Assembly (NCBI GenBank): GCA_918026815.1
Contig: CAKJVC010000049.1
Span: forward strand, 62,001 to 126,000
Length of the DNA: 64,000 nucleotides
Reading direction: 5' to 3'
Source of the DNA: Chalara sp. BL73
Taxonomy: Eukaryota > Ascomycota > Leotiomycetes > Helotiales
Below the pieces are notes generated by a model. The model searched no databases and was not told the DNA's origin. It saw nothing but the letters and a program-made list of their open reading frames with translations. Below, piece by piece: positions 1-13,040 of the stretch; positions within the stretch are counted from its first letter, which is position 1, and each line of letters begins with the position of its first letter. The position numbers and the translations under genes are program-made.

Positions 1-783
1 GTTGCCTACTAATGAAGTTAAGTTTATCGTACCTTTGTATATGCCATTCTCCGTCCATACTTATATGCCCGAGTCCAAGTCCAAGGTAATCAGCATGGTT
101 TCCCGCCGAGTCTAATCAATAGCACTACCCGTAACTGCCGTTCCATACAGACCCAGCGAAGCCAGAATCGTTTCGCTTTATCTTGACACCTATTATAAAT
201 CATCATCTTTGATGTACTAGTCCTCGTCATAATTCACCGAACATTTATTTTAGATGCCATCGATTGGCGGATGGTGCTGACATAATGTTCGGCGAATTGT
301 AGCTATCGCTAGCGATGGTTCTATCTGATGAACCCTGACAAATGCTGTCGAAGGAGTCGCATCGCTTTTACCAGGGGGTGGCTCTTGCAGTAGTTTATGG
401 ATGTACCCCGCTGAATCGTGTGAAGAAGAGAATATGGCTATGTTTGAAGAGCCTCCAGATCCACTTTCGAGCGTCGTATATGCGGATAGGTACAGAGTGA
501 GATGCGGGTGGATATAGCTTGGATATAAAGCGTGCTTATTAATATGCATTCTTCGCCGACTTGGTCATTTGAAAGGCCTTAGGCAAAGTGATGGAATTGG
601 AACATGATGCTATGAGATATCTGCTCGATCTCCCGAGGCACGATTAATGAAGATCCGCGGCTTTAAAGGTATTCTTTATTTATAAACTTTAAGGCTATTA
701 TTGTACAAAGTCATATCCCCAACGCCATGCCGATGCTCTTTAAACGGTCCAAGTCAAGTAAACGTTATACATGTTTGATACAT
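1..783. other. intergenic / 3' flank, no gene seen
   Basis: No open reading frame here looks like a protein and no RNA gene is visible. The right end (about 660-783) is AT-rich and should hold the 3' UTR of the leftward mannosyltransferase gene. Confidence 0.5.
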
Positions 784-2120
784 TTAGCCCATGCCCACAT
801 ATTTGAACCAGTTTGCTCGGCAGTCTTCCTTGTGTAACCATGCTTCACCGTCTGTGAATCGTCCCGTTACGCAACCTCTGCATTTAGGAGAGTTTGGGCA
901 ATTGAAGTACGGTATATGTTGATAGCCAATATCGCGGAACCTGGATAGTTAGCAACAGCTTTACAAAACAGGAAAGCATGTTAACTTACCAATGAATCTT
1001 ACTTGCGTCCTCAAATAATCCGACCGCGATGCTGTGGACAGGAGCATCTCCCCAGCGCTCATAAAAGAACCCACCGGCGCGATCGAGATGGTTGAAATAA
1101 TCCTCATACGCTTGACTTCGCCAGAAGCTCAAGTCTGCTATCTCGAAATTGCTCCAGAAATGGCATGTGCTGTATCCGTTGGCCTTGATATTGTGCTCAG
1201 GCCTTCTAGCACTATCTGTCAACCACATCATCGCGTTGTTATCGTGTAGATATTCGGGATGTTGTGCCACAAATTTCACCGTTTCCGGCCACAACGTTGG
1301 AATAGATGCTGGCGCATCATAGAGATTGATGGTAAAACCATAGGTTTTGTTATGGTCTGCCATGTAGCGGAACACATCGTAATCGACATCGCAGAAGAAG
1401 TGTACTTTTGGCTCGACTCGCCAATAGTATTGCATATGTTCCAGAGCAGGATGCTTGTAAAATAGACCACTATTCCACCGACACATTTGATGATATGATT
1501 TCATTGCTCCATACTGGATGTCATTCTCTTTGAGAATTCGAGCGGATTCTTCAAACAGCTCGTTGTCAATCCAAGATGGCATATCCCAATGCTCTTTTGG
1601 AATAAGTTCTGGCGCACTTTTGTTAGCTGGAGAAGTAATTACACCATCCATTCTTACCATAATTGCACACTGCTTTTGTTTCGGCCTGCGTCCTCCGTTT
1701 GAACTCTTCACTGAATGGCACGTCGTTAAAAAAAGTCCATGGGTAGTTGAATTTATGATTCCATGTTCGCTCGAGGTCCTTCATGGCCTGTACCATCCCA
1801 TCAACTTCCTCATTTCGAACCAAAGATAACAGAGTCGCATTGATTCGTGCCGTCCCTGCCTCGCCGACTCCATAACCCTCTTCCACCCTATGTAATATCC
1901 CCTCTGGCTCTCCCGTAGCTATATAGAGTATTAGCAAATGCTATCGAGGTTAAGGGGTTAATCGGCGCGTACGATCTAAATTAGGGTCTCTCTCAAGATT
2001 CTTGAGTGTGTCGCCAGGGCCTTTTGGATATCTTGTAGGTCCAAACACCTGGTAGAGGAAGAACACCCACAGCCCGATGGCTAGCAGGCCTAGTATACGA
2101 ATTGGTCGTGCCATGGCCAT
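784..2120 (-). CDS. KRE2/KTR-type alpha-1,2-mannosyltransferase (GT15)
   Basis: Type II Golgi membrane protein that would add alpha-1,2-mannose from GDP-mannose to N- and O-linked glycans. Four exons fit: 2120-1973, 1918-1658, 1608-990 and 940-784. They join in frame to 394 residues, the usual family size. The start gives MAMARPIR followed by a hydrophobic signal anchor (about residues 7-24). The luminal domain carries family hallmarks: ARINATLLSLVRNEE, the FNDVPFSEEFKRRT block, LIPKEHW after the second splice, and YYWRVEP, which is characteristic of GT15. The C-terminal exon is cysteine-rich (FNCPNSPKCRGC). It is transcribed divergently from the gamma-tubulin complex gene. Assignment to one KTR/KRE2 paralogue is not possible by eye. 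Confidence 0.93.
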
Positions 2121-2597
2121 TCTTGACGATTGTGATGTGTCTCTGGCACTTTGCGATGGGTGCCAACTTTTTGAAACTGATTTCCCCTAAATCAGGACGG
2201 GAAATGCCGCGAACAGATTGCAGGGGAGGGGTGTCCACGCCAAGATGCGCGTGAAAACTATATCAGGAAAGACGCCTCTTTCCCATATCTGATATCATTG
2301 GCACTTTAAATTTGTTCTTGGTACGGTATCTACAATATAGATACACATGTATATGTCTAGTATCTGTCCATGGTAGATCTATATCCTCTATTAAGAACTA
2401 CAGCAGATGTTGACTACTGCTACGCCTTCGTGAACAAAAAGAGACTGACCAAAATTACTTCTCAAGGTAGGCAGGGATGCCTTAGGACACTCCGCTGGAC
2501 AAAGCTTGGCCAGACGCGTCGCGATTTCACAAGGACTCGCTATGAATCCGTATCAATATGAATTGATAGTGCTGTGTTTATGCATCACTATCAGATC
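2121..2597. promoter_or_regulatory. divergent promoter interval
   Basis: A 477 bp stretch between the start of the mannosyltransferase (-) and the gamma-tubulin complex gene (+). It must hold both promoters. I see no clear named motif. Confidence 0.5.
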
Positions 2598-5432
2598 ATG
2601 GCGCACCTTGCAAAGCTAGGAGCCTTGACCGAGGAACTGGTTACAATACTTACCTCGAGGACAGCTGAGGTAGGCAAATACGTTTCGTCCTATTCATTCT
2701 TTACCTCTCGTTGTCAACAACGCTCATTTTACTAAATTAATGCGCAACAGTCGGATCCTGTCCGCTTTAATCTTCACAAAGAGACGGCATTGCGGACTCT
2801 CCGATCGAATTCCTACCCACGAACCAACCAATTCGACGTCCTCAACCGCCTTGAGGGTCTAGAAGAGAAGTTTCGAGTTTATAATGAGGATCCTCTTGCA
2901 GATGCGCTGAGGGAAAGGCTAGATGCGCTTGCCAAGAAGGGGTTGAAATGGGCACCAGACATACTAAGTCTGCTTCTCGAGCTGTCAGATAAGCCACTCT
3001 CAAACGCACGCCTGGAAGATCTCGAATTCATAAAAGAACCCGAACCCGACCCTGGACCCACACTGAAATGGCGGGATCTTGTTGCTGAAGATCCTTTGCT
3101 CCGTGAGAAAAGTGTCTGGAAAAATGTTGATTTTGGTGCCGAAAACTCGGACGAGGATGCTTTCGGGGATGTTCGTTCAGAAGCATCTGGCCTAACAGGT
3201 TCTACAGACGATTCCAGCGTTGATAACGAGTACATTAGAGAGCCAGATTTCCATGCCGTGGATGGCGGTTGCAAGCAAGAGCTAGAAAACATAAGGGAGG
3301 CTCAATTTTGGAAGAAGAGCCCTAGCATAAACGGGGTTAAGCTAGGAACGGTGAAAAAGTACATCTCGGAGTTACACGCAATCAGAGAGACTCTCTTTAT
3401 GCTAAATGGATACCCAACCTCCATTTTCGAAATGGAACCTGGACACTCGCGACAGATCACACCATCAAGTGGCTATGCGCTAAAGCACGCCTCTAATGAT
3501 GCATTTCATAAAGTAGCAACAGGCTTTGCCAATCAGGGTTCTGCAGTTATGACCTTAAGATCATGGTTAGGACGGCGCCAGGAGGTGCCATTACTCCAAG
3601 TCTTTCAGAGCGCTGTTTCAAAAAGACTGAGAGATTTCGATGACCATATCTCAAAAATACAGCAGAGATTTGTCGCTATTTCAAGTGATACCATAGTAAG
3701 CTTTCTCAGTATACAAGTTGAACTTGGCTATTCTCTTCGCCCGCTATGGAAACTTTCAGATATCGTACAGAAGCTAGATGCAGACCCATACGCTCATGCC
3801 TTCCGGTATCTTGAGATGCTATACGATGAAACGTGCATCTCACAAATGGCTGGAGACGACGACATGTACGCCTGCTTTGGCAAGATTTTTTTTGAATGCT
3901 TACAAATATATTTACGACCTCTACGCCTTTGGATGGAAGAAGGCGAGCTTACAAAAGATGACAAGGTCTTTTTTGTTTCAGAAATCGACGGTGAGGTGCA
4001 GCCAGCGTTTCTTTGGCAATCACGATTTAAAATCAGGCAGACCCAAGCAGGCGTACTCCATGCCCCAAGATTTCTGCAGCCAAAAGCAAGTAAGATATTC
4101 ATAACTGGCAAAAGTGTAGTTGTCCTCAAGTATCTCAACCGCTTTGGGTCGCTGCAATCGTCGAGAAGCTCTTCGGAGCCAAAATTAGACTTTGAAACAG
4201 TTTGCTGTCCGTCAACTCATCAATTATCACCCTTTCCTGAATTATTTGACGCAGCATTCGATCTGTGGGTGCAAAGCAAGCATCAATATGCCTCTTCTAC
4301 ACTCCGGAAAGCTCTATTCGACTCATGTGGTCTCCACATCTCGTTAGATGCGATGTCTCATATATATTTTTTAGCAGATGGCATTATTGGGGGAAGCTTT
4401 TCGAGTGCCATTTTTGACAAATTAGATACTCTAGACGTATCATGGAACGATCAGTTCACGCTTACAGAGCTTGCACAAAGTACTCATGGGTCATCATCAA
4501 GTATATCTTCCGAACGATTGCGAGTCTCCGTATGTTCCCTTCCACCGAAGTACCAGGAAGTTGCAAAATGTCGTCGCTCCATTAAGACATTAGCAGTCAT
4601 CGAACTAAAATACAAGTTATCGTGGCCCATCCAAATCATAATCACACCAACCACGATCTCGTCGTACCAAAAGATCCTCACTTTCCTACTACAAATTCGA
4701 CGCAGTTCTCACATCCTATCACGCCAGCGTATCATAAAAGATCCACTGGACAAAACGAGCAGCACAGATGAACGTGCAATTTACTATTCTCTCCGCTCTC
4801 GCCTGGTATGGTTCACACAGACACTATACTACTACCTCACATCTATAGTCATCGAGCCAAGCTCCCAATTCATGCGGGAGAAGCTGAGGGAAGCTGAAGA
4901 TGTGAATACCATGATTGTCGTTCACGAGGCGTATATTAAGTCAACACTTGACCAAGCGCTCCTAGGCAGCAAGTTAGAACCCATCCACAAAACGATCATT
5001 AAGATCCTCGACCAGAGTATCATGCTTGAAGACGCACAAGCTGCAAACGTGGCTGCAACAAAGGAGGCTGAGGACAGACAGCGAGAGATGATGGATCTCT
5101 CTATCGCCTCCTTAGGCTTACATACCCCTCGCAAACCAGGAACAAGCTTCAAAGCCTCGGCTAGGCGGGAACAAGAAAGTTCAGACGAAGAAGAAATCGA
5201 CGTTGATCTCTCTATGTTATCTACAATGTGTGACGAAGCGGATGAAGAGTCGTACGTACAGACGCTGAGGAGGATGAAAAGCGAGTTCGATCGCCTCGTC
5301 CGCTTTGTAACCAGTGGGCTCAGAGCCGTGGCACGCGCCAGCGGCGCCGAGGAAAGCAGGAGCTGGGATGTATTGGGTGAGATGCTAGAGAGCGGCCTCG
5401 GTATCGGTGTGGGAAGTATGGGATGGAGATAA
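2598..5432 (+). CDS. gamma-tubulin complex component, GCP5-like (Spc97/Spc98 family)
   Basis: Subunit of the gamma-tubulin ring complex, which nucleates microtubules at spindle pole bodies. I start it at ATG 2598, not at the longest uninterrupted frame near 2790, which opens with a TTG. Exon 1 (2598-2669) encodes MAHLAKLGALTEELVTILTS. An intron 2670-2750 with a clean GT...CAG leads into exon 2 (2751-5432), giving 917 residues. Family features include the GRIP1-type N-terminal block with an HAIRETLFMLNGYPTSIFE-like stretch, the ITPSSGYALKHAS stretch, a YLEMLYDE...LQIYLRPLRLWMEEGEL segment, and a long helical C-terminal half ending in acidic and coiled parts. Choice of GCP5 over GCP6 rests on overall pattern memory. 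Confidence 0.85.
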
Positions 5433-5711
5433 AAAACCAAAGACAAAAATACGTAACACACGCAAAACAAAACTTCTCACCTCTTCTACCGTTTACATCT
5501 TCTACTCTCGAATGATTGCATTCTATTTGCACAGGGGCGAGACTGATTGGCAGTTCTTAAGGGTTTAGAGCAATGAGTGACATATTGGGACGGTGCAGTT
5601 TTCCCTTCCTTGATTTGATATCTATGACCATACGCAAACGCCGAAAATCTCATTCCTCAAATCACACACAAACGAGAAAAAACCGTATCGTAGCTAAAGA
5701 AATCCATGAAC

Positions 5712-8700
5712 CTAGCCAACCCAGCGTCTTGCGCTTCTGAACATCCGCACCCAAGGCCCGAACTCGCCCCACTCGTCCGCCGCACCAGGAGGAATATAGC
5801 TCCCTACATCCGCCATGATAGTCCGCTCAGGGTGCGGCATCAGCGCCAGTACACGTCCATCCAAACTCCTTACACCAGCGATGCCTTCAGGGCTGCCGTT
5901 CGGGTTGAATGGATAGCGGGTCGTGACGCTTCCATAATTATCTGTATAGCGGAAGGGAATACCGCCCTCGGCATTCAGCTCCTCGAGATCCTGCGAGTTC
6001 TCGAAGAGCGCCCTCCCTTCACCGTGTGAGACGACTATGGGCAGCGCAGAGCCGTGCATTCCGTGCAGGAAGACGGATGGGTCTTTCGAGTTATCCTGAA
6101 TTCTGACCATCGAGACACGACCCTCGAATTGCTCGCTCTTGTTCTCTACAAATAATGGCCAATGGCTCGCTCCGGGAATCAATTCCTTGAGACGAGCGAG
6201 CATTTGGCAACCGTTGCAGACTCCTAGCGTGAAGGTATCTTTGCGAGCGAAGAATTTCTGGAATTCGGGTCGCGCGTTTTCTTCGTGCATGAGGATAGAT
6301 TTCGCCCAGCCGTTGCCGGCGCCAAGTACGTCACCGTAGGAAAATCCTCCGCAGGCCGCAATGCCGACAAAATCCTCGAGAGAACGGCCGGCGATGATGT
6401 CTGTCATATGAATGTCGACAGCGTCGAAGCCTGCGGCTTTAAATGCGAATGCCATCTCTGCATATCCATTGACGCCTTGTTCTCTAAGGATTGCTACGCG
6501 AGGAGCCTGCGAAAAGACGGCAGTGATGGAACCTAGAAGTGATGGGATCTTATCCTTTGGTTCGAAGGTTAGCTTGTATCGCAAGCCAGGGTCTCTGTTG
6601 TCCTTGATATTGTCGTACTCATGATCAGCGCATTGAGGATTGTCACGATGTCTCTGCATGGCGTACGAAGTCTTCGACCACATCTGTTGCAGCTCTACGC
6701 GGTCCATGTCAAAGATCTTCTTGCCACCATTGCGAACCACAAGTCTCTGTTTTGAAACCTCGGGAACACGGCCAATCTTGCGAATCAGGCCGGGAGGTGG
6801 ACCACAAGTTGCGAAACAGCGCATAAAGTTGACTTCATCGGACTTGCGAACTTGGAATATGGCACCAAGCTCTTCGCTGAACAGTGCTTTAAATTCCTCC
6901 GCTGTGGTAGACGTCTTGGCTATACCATCAAGCATGATCTCAACACCACATCGGCCTGCAAACATCATCTCTGCAAGTGTGGTAAGAAGACCACCATCAG
7001 AAATGTCATGGTAGGCTAAAACTATTCCTGATTGATGTAGTTGGAGGATAGCGTCGAAGTAGTCAATGAGATCCTGCGAATCCCTCACATCTGGAGACTC
7101 GTCGCCGAGCTGACCAAAAACTTGAGCAAAAGCTGAGCCTCCTAGAGCCTTGTTCCCTTTGGCAAGATCAACATACATCAGTGTCGTCTCACCGACATCT
7201 TCTAATCTACGAAGCGTTGGTGTCCAAGTAGTTCTGACGTTGGACACAGGCGCAAATGCAGAGATTACAACCGTCATAGGCGCAGTGACTGATTTCTGCT
7301 CACCCGAGTTCTGGTCTTTCCAGGATGCTTTCATCGAGGTTGAGTCTTTGCCTACTGGTATACTGATGCCAAGTTGCGGACAAAGCTCCATGCCAATGGC
7401 GTGAACTGCTTCATACAGAGCAGCGCCTTCACCTGGATGATTGACAGCGGCCATCCAATTGGCTGATAACCTGACGCGTGGTAGATCACCTAATATGTCT
7501 GCAGCTGCCAAATTCATTAAGCTCTCGGCAACAGCCATCCGGGCTGATGCTGCGGGTGATATTAAAGCCAAGGTTGGCTTTTCACCCATAGCAAAAGCTT
7601 CCCCGGTCTTGAGGTTATCACCTATGTTCAAAGCTGTCACAGTGACTGCGACGTCGGCTACTGGAGTTTGCCATGGCCCAACCATCTGATCTCTGACAGT
7701 CTTTCCTCCTACTGTACGATCGCCAATGGTAATGAGAAACGACTTTGAACCGACTGCCGGCAACGCAAACACCCTCTCGACCACCTTGTTGATGAGCTGG
7801 TTCTCCGGTATTTGGGGATAGGTTTCTTGGACCGTTTTAACGGCCTCAAAGGACCTGAGCTCTAATTTTCGAGAATCGACAATTCTCTCCAGCTTCCTGT
7901 CTTTAGGGAAGAGAGTTGACATTGGCAAGTCGATGGGTATTGGGTAATCCTTGGATTCTCGGTCCTGTAGGATAAGTCTCGCGGATCCGTCCTTTCTATC
8001 AGGAACAACCCTTCCAACATCTGAGAAACCACAACGTTCACGATCTATAGTATTTTAGCATATACTTCTCTGGGGAAAAATTAATACTTACTCGCGATGC
8101 TGACGAATCTGTTGATACTGTCTTCATTAACAAGTAATACGTATCGCTCCTGGGCCTCGCAACACCAGATCTGAAGTGGGCTCATGCTGCTGTCAGCGCT
8201 CTCTATTTGCCTCAATTCAAACCTTCCACCAAAACCGGCGTCTTTCACTAATTCAGGTAGTGCATTGGAAAGCCCCCCAGCGCCTACATCATGAATAAAT
8301 GCGATAGGATTGGCATCTCCCAAAGCTACACAGCCATCAATAACCATCTGTGCGCGTCGCTCCTATTAATTGTGGAAGTCAATAAACGCCTCTCATCCGA
8401 CTGTTCAAGGCGCTATAGCTTACCATTTCTGGATTTCCCCTTTGAACACTGTCAAAATCTAGTTCGACCGAACCTTCACCTGAAGCATTGCTTGAGGCAG
8501 CACCACCGCCAAGACCTATAAGCATGGCTGGTCCTCCAAGGACAATGATATGGGCACCCTCCTTCACATCTTCGCCCTTCTTGAGAGCATGCTGAGGTCT
8601 AACAGTGCCAACTCCTCCTGCGATCATAATCGGCTTATGGTAACCTCGAATCTCAGTACCGTCAGATCCGGCGTCAGTCTCCGCAAGTAACGTACGAAAA

Positions 8701-10081
8701 CATCCTGTTAAACATGGCCGACCGAATTCATTGTTGAACCTGGCACTCCCTATAGGTGCTTCTAGCATAATATCGAGGCTGCTGGCGAAATGTGCAGGTT
8801 TCCCAATATCGATCTCCCAAGGTTCTTTGTGATCTGGGATCAACAAATCAGAAACCCAGAACCCACAAAGTCCAGCCTTTGGTGTTGAGCCTCGACCTAC
8901 AGCGCCCTCGTCCCTGATTTCGCCTCCGGATCCGGTTGCTGCTCCAGGGAATGGTGAGATTGCCGTTGGATGGTTATGTGTCTCAACTTTAGCAAGGAAA
9001 TGCACTTTCTCTTTGGTCTGTCTCCAGCTTCCTGTAGAATAATCTGGCGCCCAGAAGCTAGCCATTTCACCCTGTAAAACTGCGGCATTATCGCTGTATG
9101 CAGAGACAGTATACTTGGAATTCTTCTTGTGCGTATTTTTGATCATTTCGAACAGGCTCTGTCCCATACCCAATCCATCAATAGTCCAGTTGGCATTGAA
9201 TTGCTTATGTCGGCAGTGCTCGGAATTAACCTGTGCAAACATAAATAGCTCGATGTCATAAGGGTTGCGACCCAGTTGGGCGTAAGCTTGTATAAGATAC
9301 TCCATTTCCAGTGAATCTAGGGCCAGGCCCCGCTCTTTGTTGTATGCCTTTAATGTTTCGATGGGAGATGAGCCACTGCTAAAATCGATGACTTCTAGAG
9401 GAACGGGTTGACCTTTGGCAAACATGGTATCCAGATCAGGTTCTCCATGAATGATATTTTCAGTCATTCGATCATAAATCACGTCTTTGAAGGGAATGTC
9501 TTCTCCTTCATATGGCTCAGTAAACTTGATCATCACTGCACGCCCTCTTTCTATTCGCTGTAAACGAACACCACACACATGGGCAATACTTGTTGCCTTC
9601 GAGCCTGTAATACATGTCAGCTAGCTAGGTGAGATAGGAGAACATCCTCATCATAGTTAAACAATATAAGTTGTACATACTCCATGGTGATATGGTTCGT
9701 GGAGTGATGTGATAGATCTTAGAGCTTCTGAGCTCGCCATCTAAAATGGTGCTATCGCGATTTGGTGGAAGAAGCTCCTGAAGTTTTACCTTTGAATGAA
9801 TCAGCATCGTCCATGCTAACTATACGAAAGATTGCGCATTCCCCAATTCATTCTGTGAAATCACGTGTTACTTGACTTACTCTTATTGCTGCTTGATCCG
9901 ATTCCGGATTCAAGTGCGTATAGTAGAAGTTAATGCCTCGAACCTCATGTACCTTGGCTCCACCAAGCTTATTGATTCTGTCCTTGAGCTTTTCGGCCTC
10001 AGAAGGTGTAAAGCACTGCTCTCCGGGAGAGACCAGATACTGGTTGTTGCGATCTATTCCACGAAACGTGATGCCTGACAT
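5712..10081 (-). CDS. ADE6: phosphoribosylformylglycinamidine synthase (FGAM synthase)
   Basis: Fourth step of de novo purine synthesis: converts FGAR, glutamine and ATP to FGAM in the cytosol. A large-type PurL of about 1,350 residues in five or more exons. The start is at 10081 ([20 protein letters not shown]). Further coding blocks run 9800-9690 ([21 protein letters not shown]), 9605-8379, 8347-8090 and about 8045-5712. The AIRS-like halves show [20 protein letters not shown] (nucleotide/metal site), [27 protein letters not shown] and [19 protein letters not shown]. The C-terminal class-I glutamine amidotransferase domain keeps the catalytic Cys in [10 protein letters not shown] and the His/Glu in LMPHPERT. 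No break was seen. It converges on the gamma-tubulin gene and diverges from the PQ-loop gene. Confidence 0.97.
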
Positions 10082-10593
10082 CTTTCCAAACCTGAGCGGA
10101 AAACGCTTGAGAGTATTCTATATGAACAGATGAAAGAGTCAGGAGTCAAGCTAGAATGCCCATCAATGCTTTGTGGCGCCTTGGTGACCAGATAACTTAT
10201 TATCACAGTCAGCAAAGACAGCCTGCGCAGTGTGGCGGGGTTGTTTTAATGGCCTAAAAATATCAAATTTTGTCCCTCCTGCCCCCACTATGCATGTGCG
10301 GCTGTGCGGCCGCTGGAACATTTGATGATCCGTTCCGGGGAGATTACCATGGTTCAATTCTTAGAAGATCGTCTTTACCGTCTCTCTCCCCTTGGCGTGT
10401 CCTACGCGTGTTCTTCATTTAATTTCTACTTTGTCCTCGTCCACCTCACCCTACGATTGTAGTTTTCAATTCGAAAAAAAACCTCCCCTATAGTTATTAC
10501 ACACTACTTTATGTTATATTTTATAGATTTATAGTAGATCAATCTACAGCCTCGCTCTCCCTTCAGCTGGTGCTCTCGAACCAAATCGCCAAT
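10082..10593. promoter_or_regulatory. divergent promoter interval
   Basis: A 512 bp stretch between ADE6 (-) and the PQ-loop gene (+). The right part (10375-10590) is CT-rich and then AT-rich, as is usual for fungal promoters. No specific operator is claimed. Confidence 0.5.
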
Positions 10594-11680
10594 ATGGGAC
10601 TGGCGACCTTTATGTCTGGCTTTGTGGCCCCTTTATTTATCGTTGTCTCGCCATTGACTTCCTATGCCGACCAAACATACTCGATACATAAGACAAAGTC
10701 CAGTGCTGGGTTTTCTCTAGATATTCCCCTGATCATGCTCGTTGCTTCGCTGCTCCGGTACATCCGCCGTCTCCGGGCACCATATTCCAGCTTGCTTGAA
10801 TGTTGCTAACATATATCCACAGAGTATTCTATTATCCTGGCGCCAAATTCGACACTTCACTCCTTATCCAGTCCTTCATAATGATTGCGATTCAAACAGT
10901 TCTGCTGAAAGTTGCGCTGGATCATCGTCCTGGCCCGTCTTCAAAGGGTGGTGAGATGGCAACACCGTTTGTTGGCGGAGCAGAATTTGGTGCTCCGCGA
11001 CCATATAACTTTTGGCAATGGCGATCCCCAAAACCGTAAGCCTTGGCCTAACGTCATGCAAGAATTATTGACTAATAATCTCTTGCAGATACTGGCAATT
11101 CCTCGTGTACCTTTTCGTGACTCTAGCAGCCCTCGAGCTTATTTTGGCTCCCATGCCCGGGCTATACACCCTCTACTCTGCATCAATCGGATATTTGGGT
11201 CTTTCAATCGAAGCCACCCTGCCGCTTCCTCAAATCATGGCGAATTACCGAACAAAGTCTACGAAAGGCTTCCGACCCTCGGTCCTTGTGTCCTGGATTG
11301 CTGGAGATATGATGAAAATGTTCTGGTTCTTTACTGCAACAACGGAAATCCCATGGGCGTTCAAACTTTGTGGGATATTCCAAATGTGCTGCGATTTATA
11401 CCTAGGTGTCCAATGGTACATGTATGGTGATGGACCACAAGGATTAGGGCTGGGTCTGAAGCAGTAAGTAAATGCCTGTATTTAGTTTTGTTTGAAAAGT
11501 TGTTCCTTTTACAATTTGGCTGGGTCAGATATCAGATGTCTCTTGAATCTACTCCTGCTCCGAATATGCCTTCTAATTCAACTTCAAAGACTATAGAGCT
11601 CACGAGAGAACTGGAGCATGGCGCTATCAAAGTCTCAATTACTGACCCTGATCATTACCAGACATCTCAGTCCTATTGAT
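10594..11680 (+). CDS. ANY1: PQ-loop repeat membrane protein (ANY1/SLC66A2-like)
   Basis: Multi-pass endomembrane protein with two PQ-loop-type repeats, the family of yeast Any1 (antagonist of flippase-dependent phenotypes) and human PQLC1. Exons fit at 10594-10757, 10823-11035 and 11089-11463. The last is either read through to a stop at 11466 or spliced (11464-11528) to a tail ending at 11680. The spliced form adds a polar tail (STPAPNMPSNSTSKTIELTR...) and is my preference because the donor GTAAGT is canonical. Diagnostic residues include VFYYPGAKFDTSL in the first repeat and LPQIMANYRTKSTKGF followed by LVSWIAGDMMKMFWFF in the second. ATG 10594 is the first in-frame methionine. About 300 residues with the tail. 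Confidence 0.85.
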
Positions 11681-13040
11681 GGCGTAAATGTACCACAGCG
11701 CGCGAACGGATATGAGTTGGGACGAAGGTCATCGCCATCATTAGGGGAGAAGGATGCTCGCAGGTTCGGATAGCTGCTCGACGGGCGAAATGCGGCATAA
11801 AATATGGTTGGCTGATTCATCATATACTGCATCGCACTGCCGTTCAAATCGCCGCTAGTACCAGTCGTCAAGGCTGACAAGTGGGATTTGGAATGTGAAA
11901 TACAGAGCAAATCTGATCGGATGCATGTCAAACAGCTCGATATCTTGAGGCAGTGCACTCTTGTAAGAGCTATTTGCATCTGAATATTCCGGGTATCCTG
12001 GGAGAGACTTGAGTTCGATGGCCAAGGCTGAGGGGATGCATGGATTCCAAGCAAACATAGGCCGCACTGGCTAGCATTTCCAGGATCCGAGCATACACGA
12101 GCTTATCTGCAGCATAGGAAACTCCACTTGATATTAATGTTTGCTTGAGGCGCCTAGAGGCAATCTAGAATAATATAATAGTATAATGAAAGATACCAGA
12201 CATAGCCATAATACCTGATATTATCAGGACCTTAAGGTATTCTTTGCTTCACTTCTCTCCTTGCTGCTCGTTTTCATGCTTACTACTATCACTTCATTTA
12301 CATCCGTAAGATTTATTCTTTGAGCAGGACCAAGCAATGCATTATGTCGTATTTCCCAAGCAAACATATCTAGCCAGGTGTTTCTGGCACAAAATACTCG
12401 ACAAGAGACTAGGTCATCCAGGCCCATAAATATGACCTAAACTACGTTCCTCATATAATTCGAGAAATCAGATGCTCAAAGAATTAATGCCTTCACTATT
12501 TCAGTTTATCCTTCTACGCTTTTGACCACACATACTCGCTCAAACAAGCCAAGTGATGGCCAAAACATCTACGCTCGGGGCATGGAGGCAGGACGGACAG
12601 GCACATATCTCGAAATATCAGATATCAAAATACACTTCTTCAAGCACATATGTGGTCTACAGGGCTTGACTTCAGTTTTTAGAGTACAAGAGGATATTTC
12701 AGCAGGAAATGAGTCGCGGTGAAAAGATGGCTGGTTGCTAAGCGATGCCAAGATTTAACGACAGTGAGGACTTGTGAATGTGCTTAATGTTACCATCAAC
12801 AAATATGATGATTTAGAACAACAAACAACGGTCTTTACGGCTTCTAAACTAGTTAGAAATAGTCCAATATACTCTATAAATCAAATGAGAACTTTAAGGT
12901 CATTTAAATGGCTCAAAGTGCTGCATAAAGGGCCTGGTGATCAAGCCGCGTACCCTTGTGCACGCATTCTCTATCTGACTCTATTCACAGATTCTCACTT
13001 ATATTCACTTCACCATTACGTTTAACGCTTCCGAGCTCCT
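11681..13040. other. AT-rich intergenic, no gene seen
   Basis: Short overlapping frames occur on both strands, but none has domain-like composition. Part may be the 3' UTR of the PQ-loop gene. The stretch 12100-12500 is AT-rich and could be a decayed repeat, though I see no terminal repeats. Confidence 0.4.

Noticed and set aside
250..549. 99-codon leftward frame near the left edge
   Set aside because: No domain, no splice context and atypical composition; treated as chance.
11635..12067. Leftward open frames opposite the end of the PQ-loop gene
   Set aside because: They overlap a better supported exon, change frame relative to each other, and show no domain pattern.
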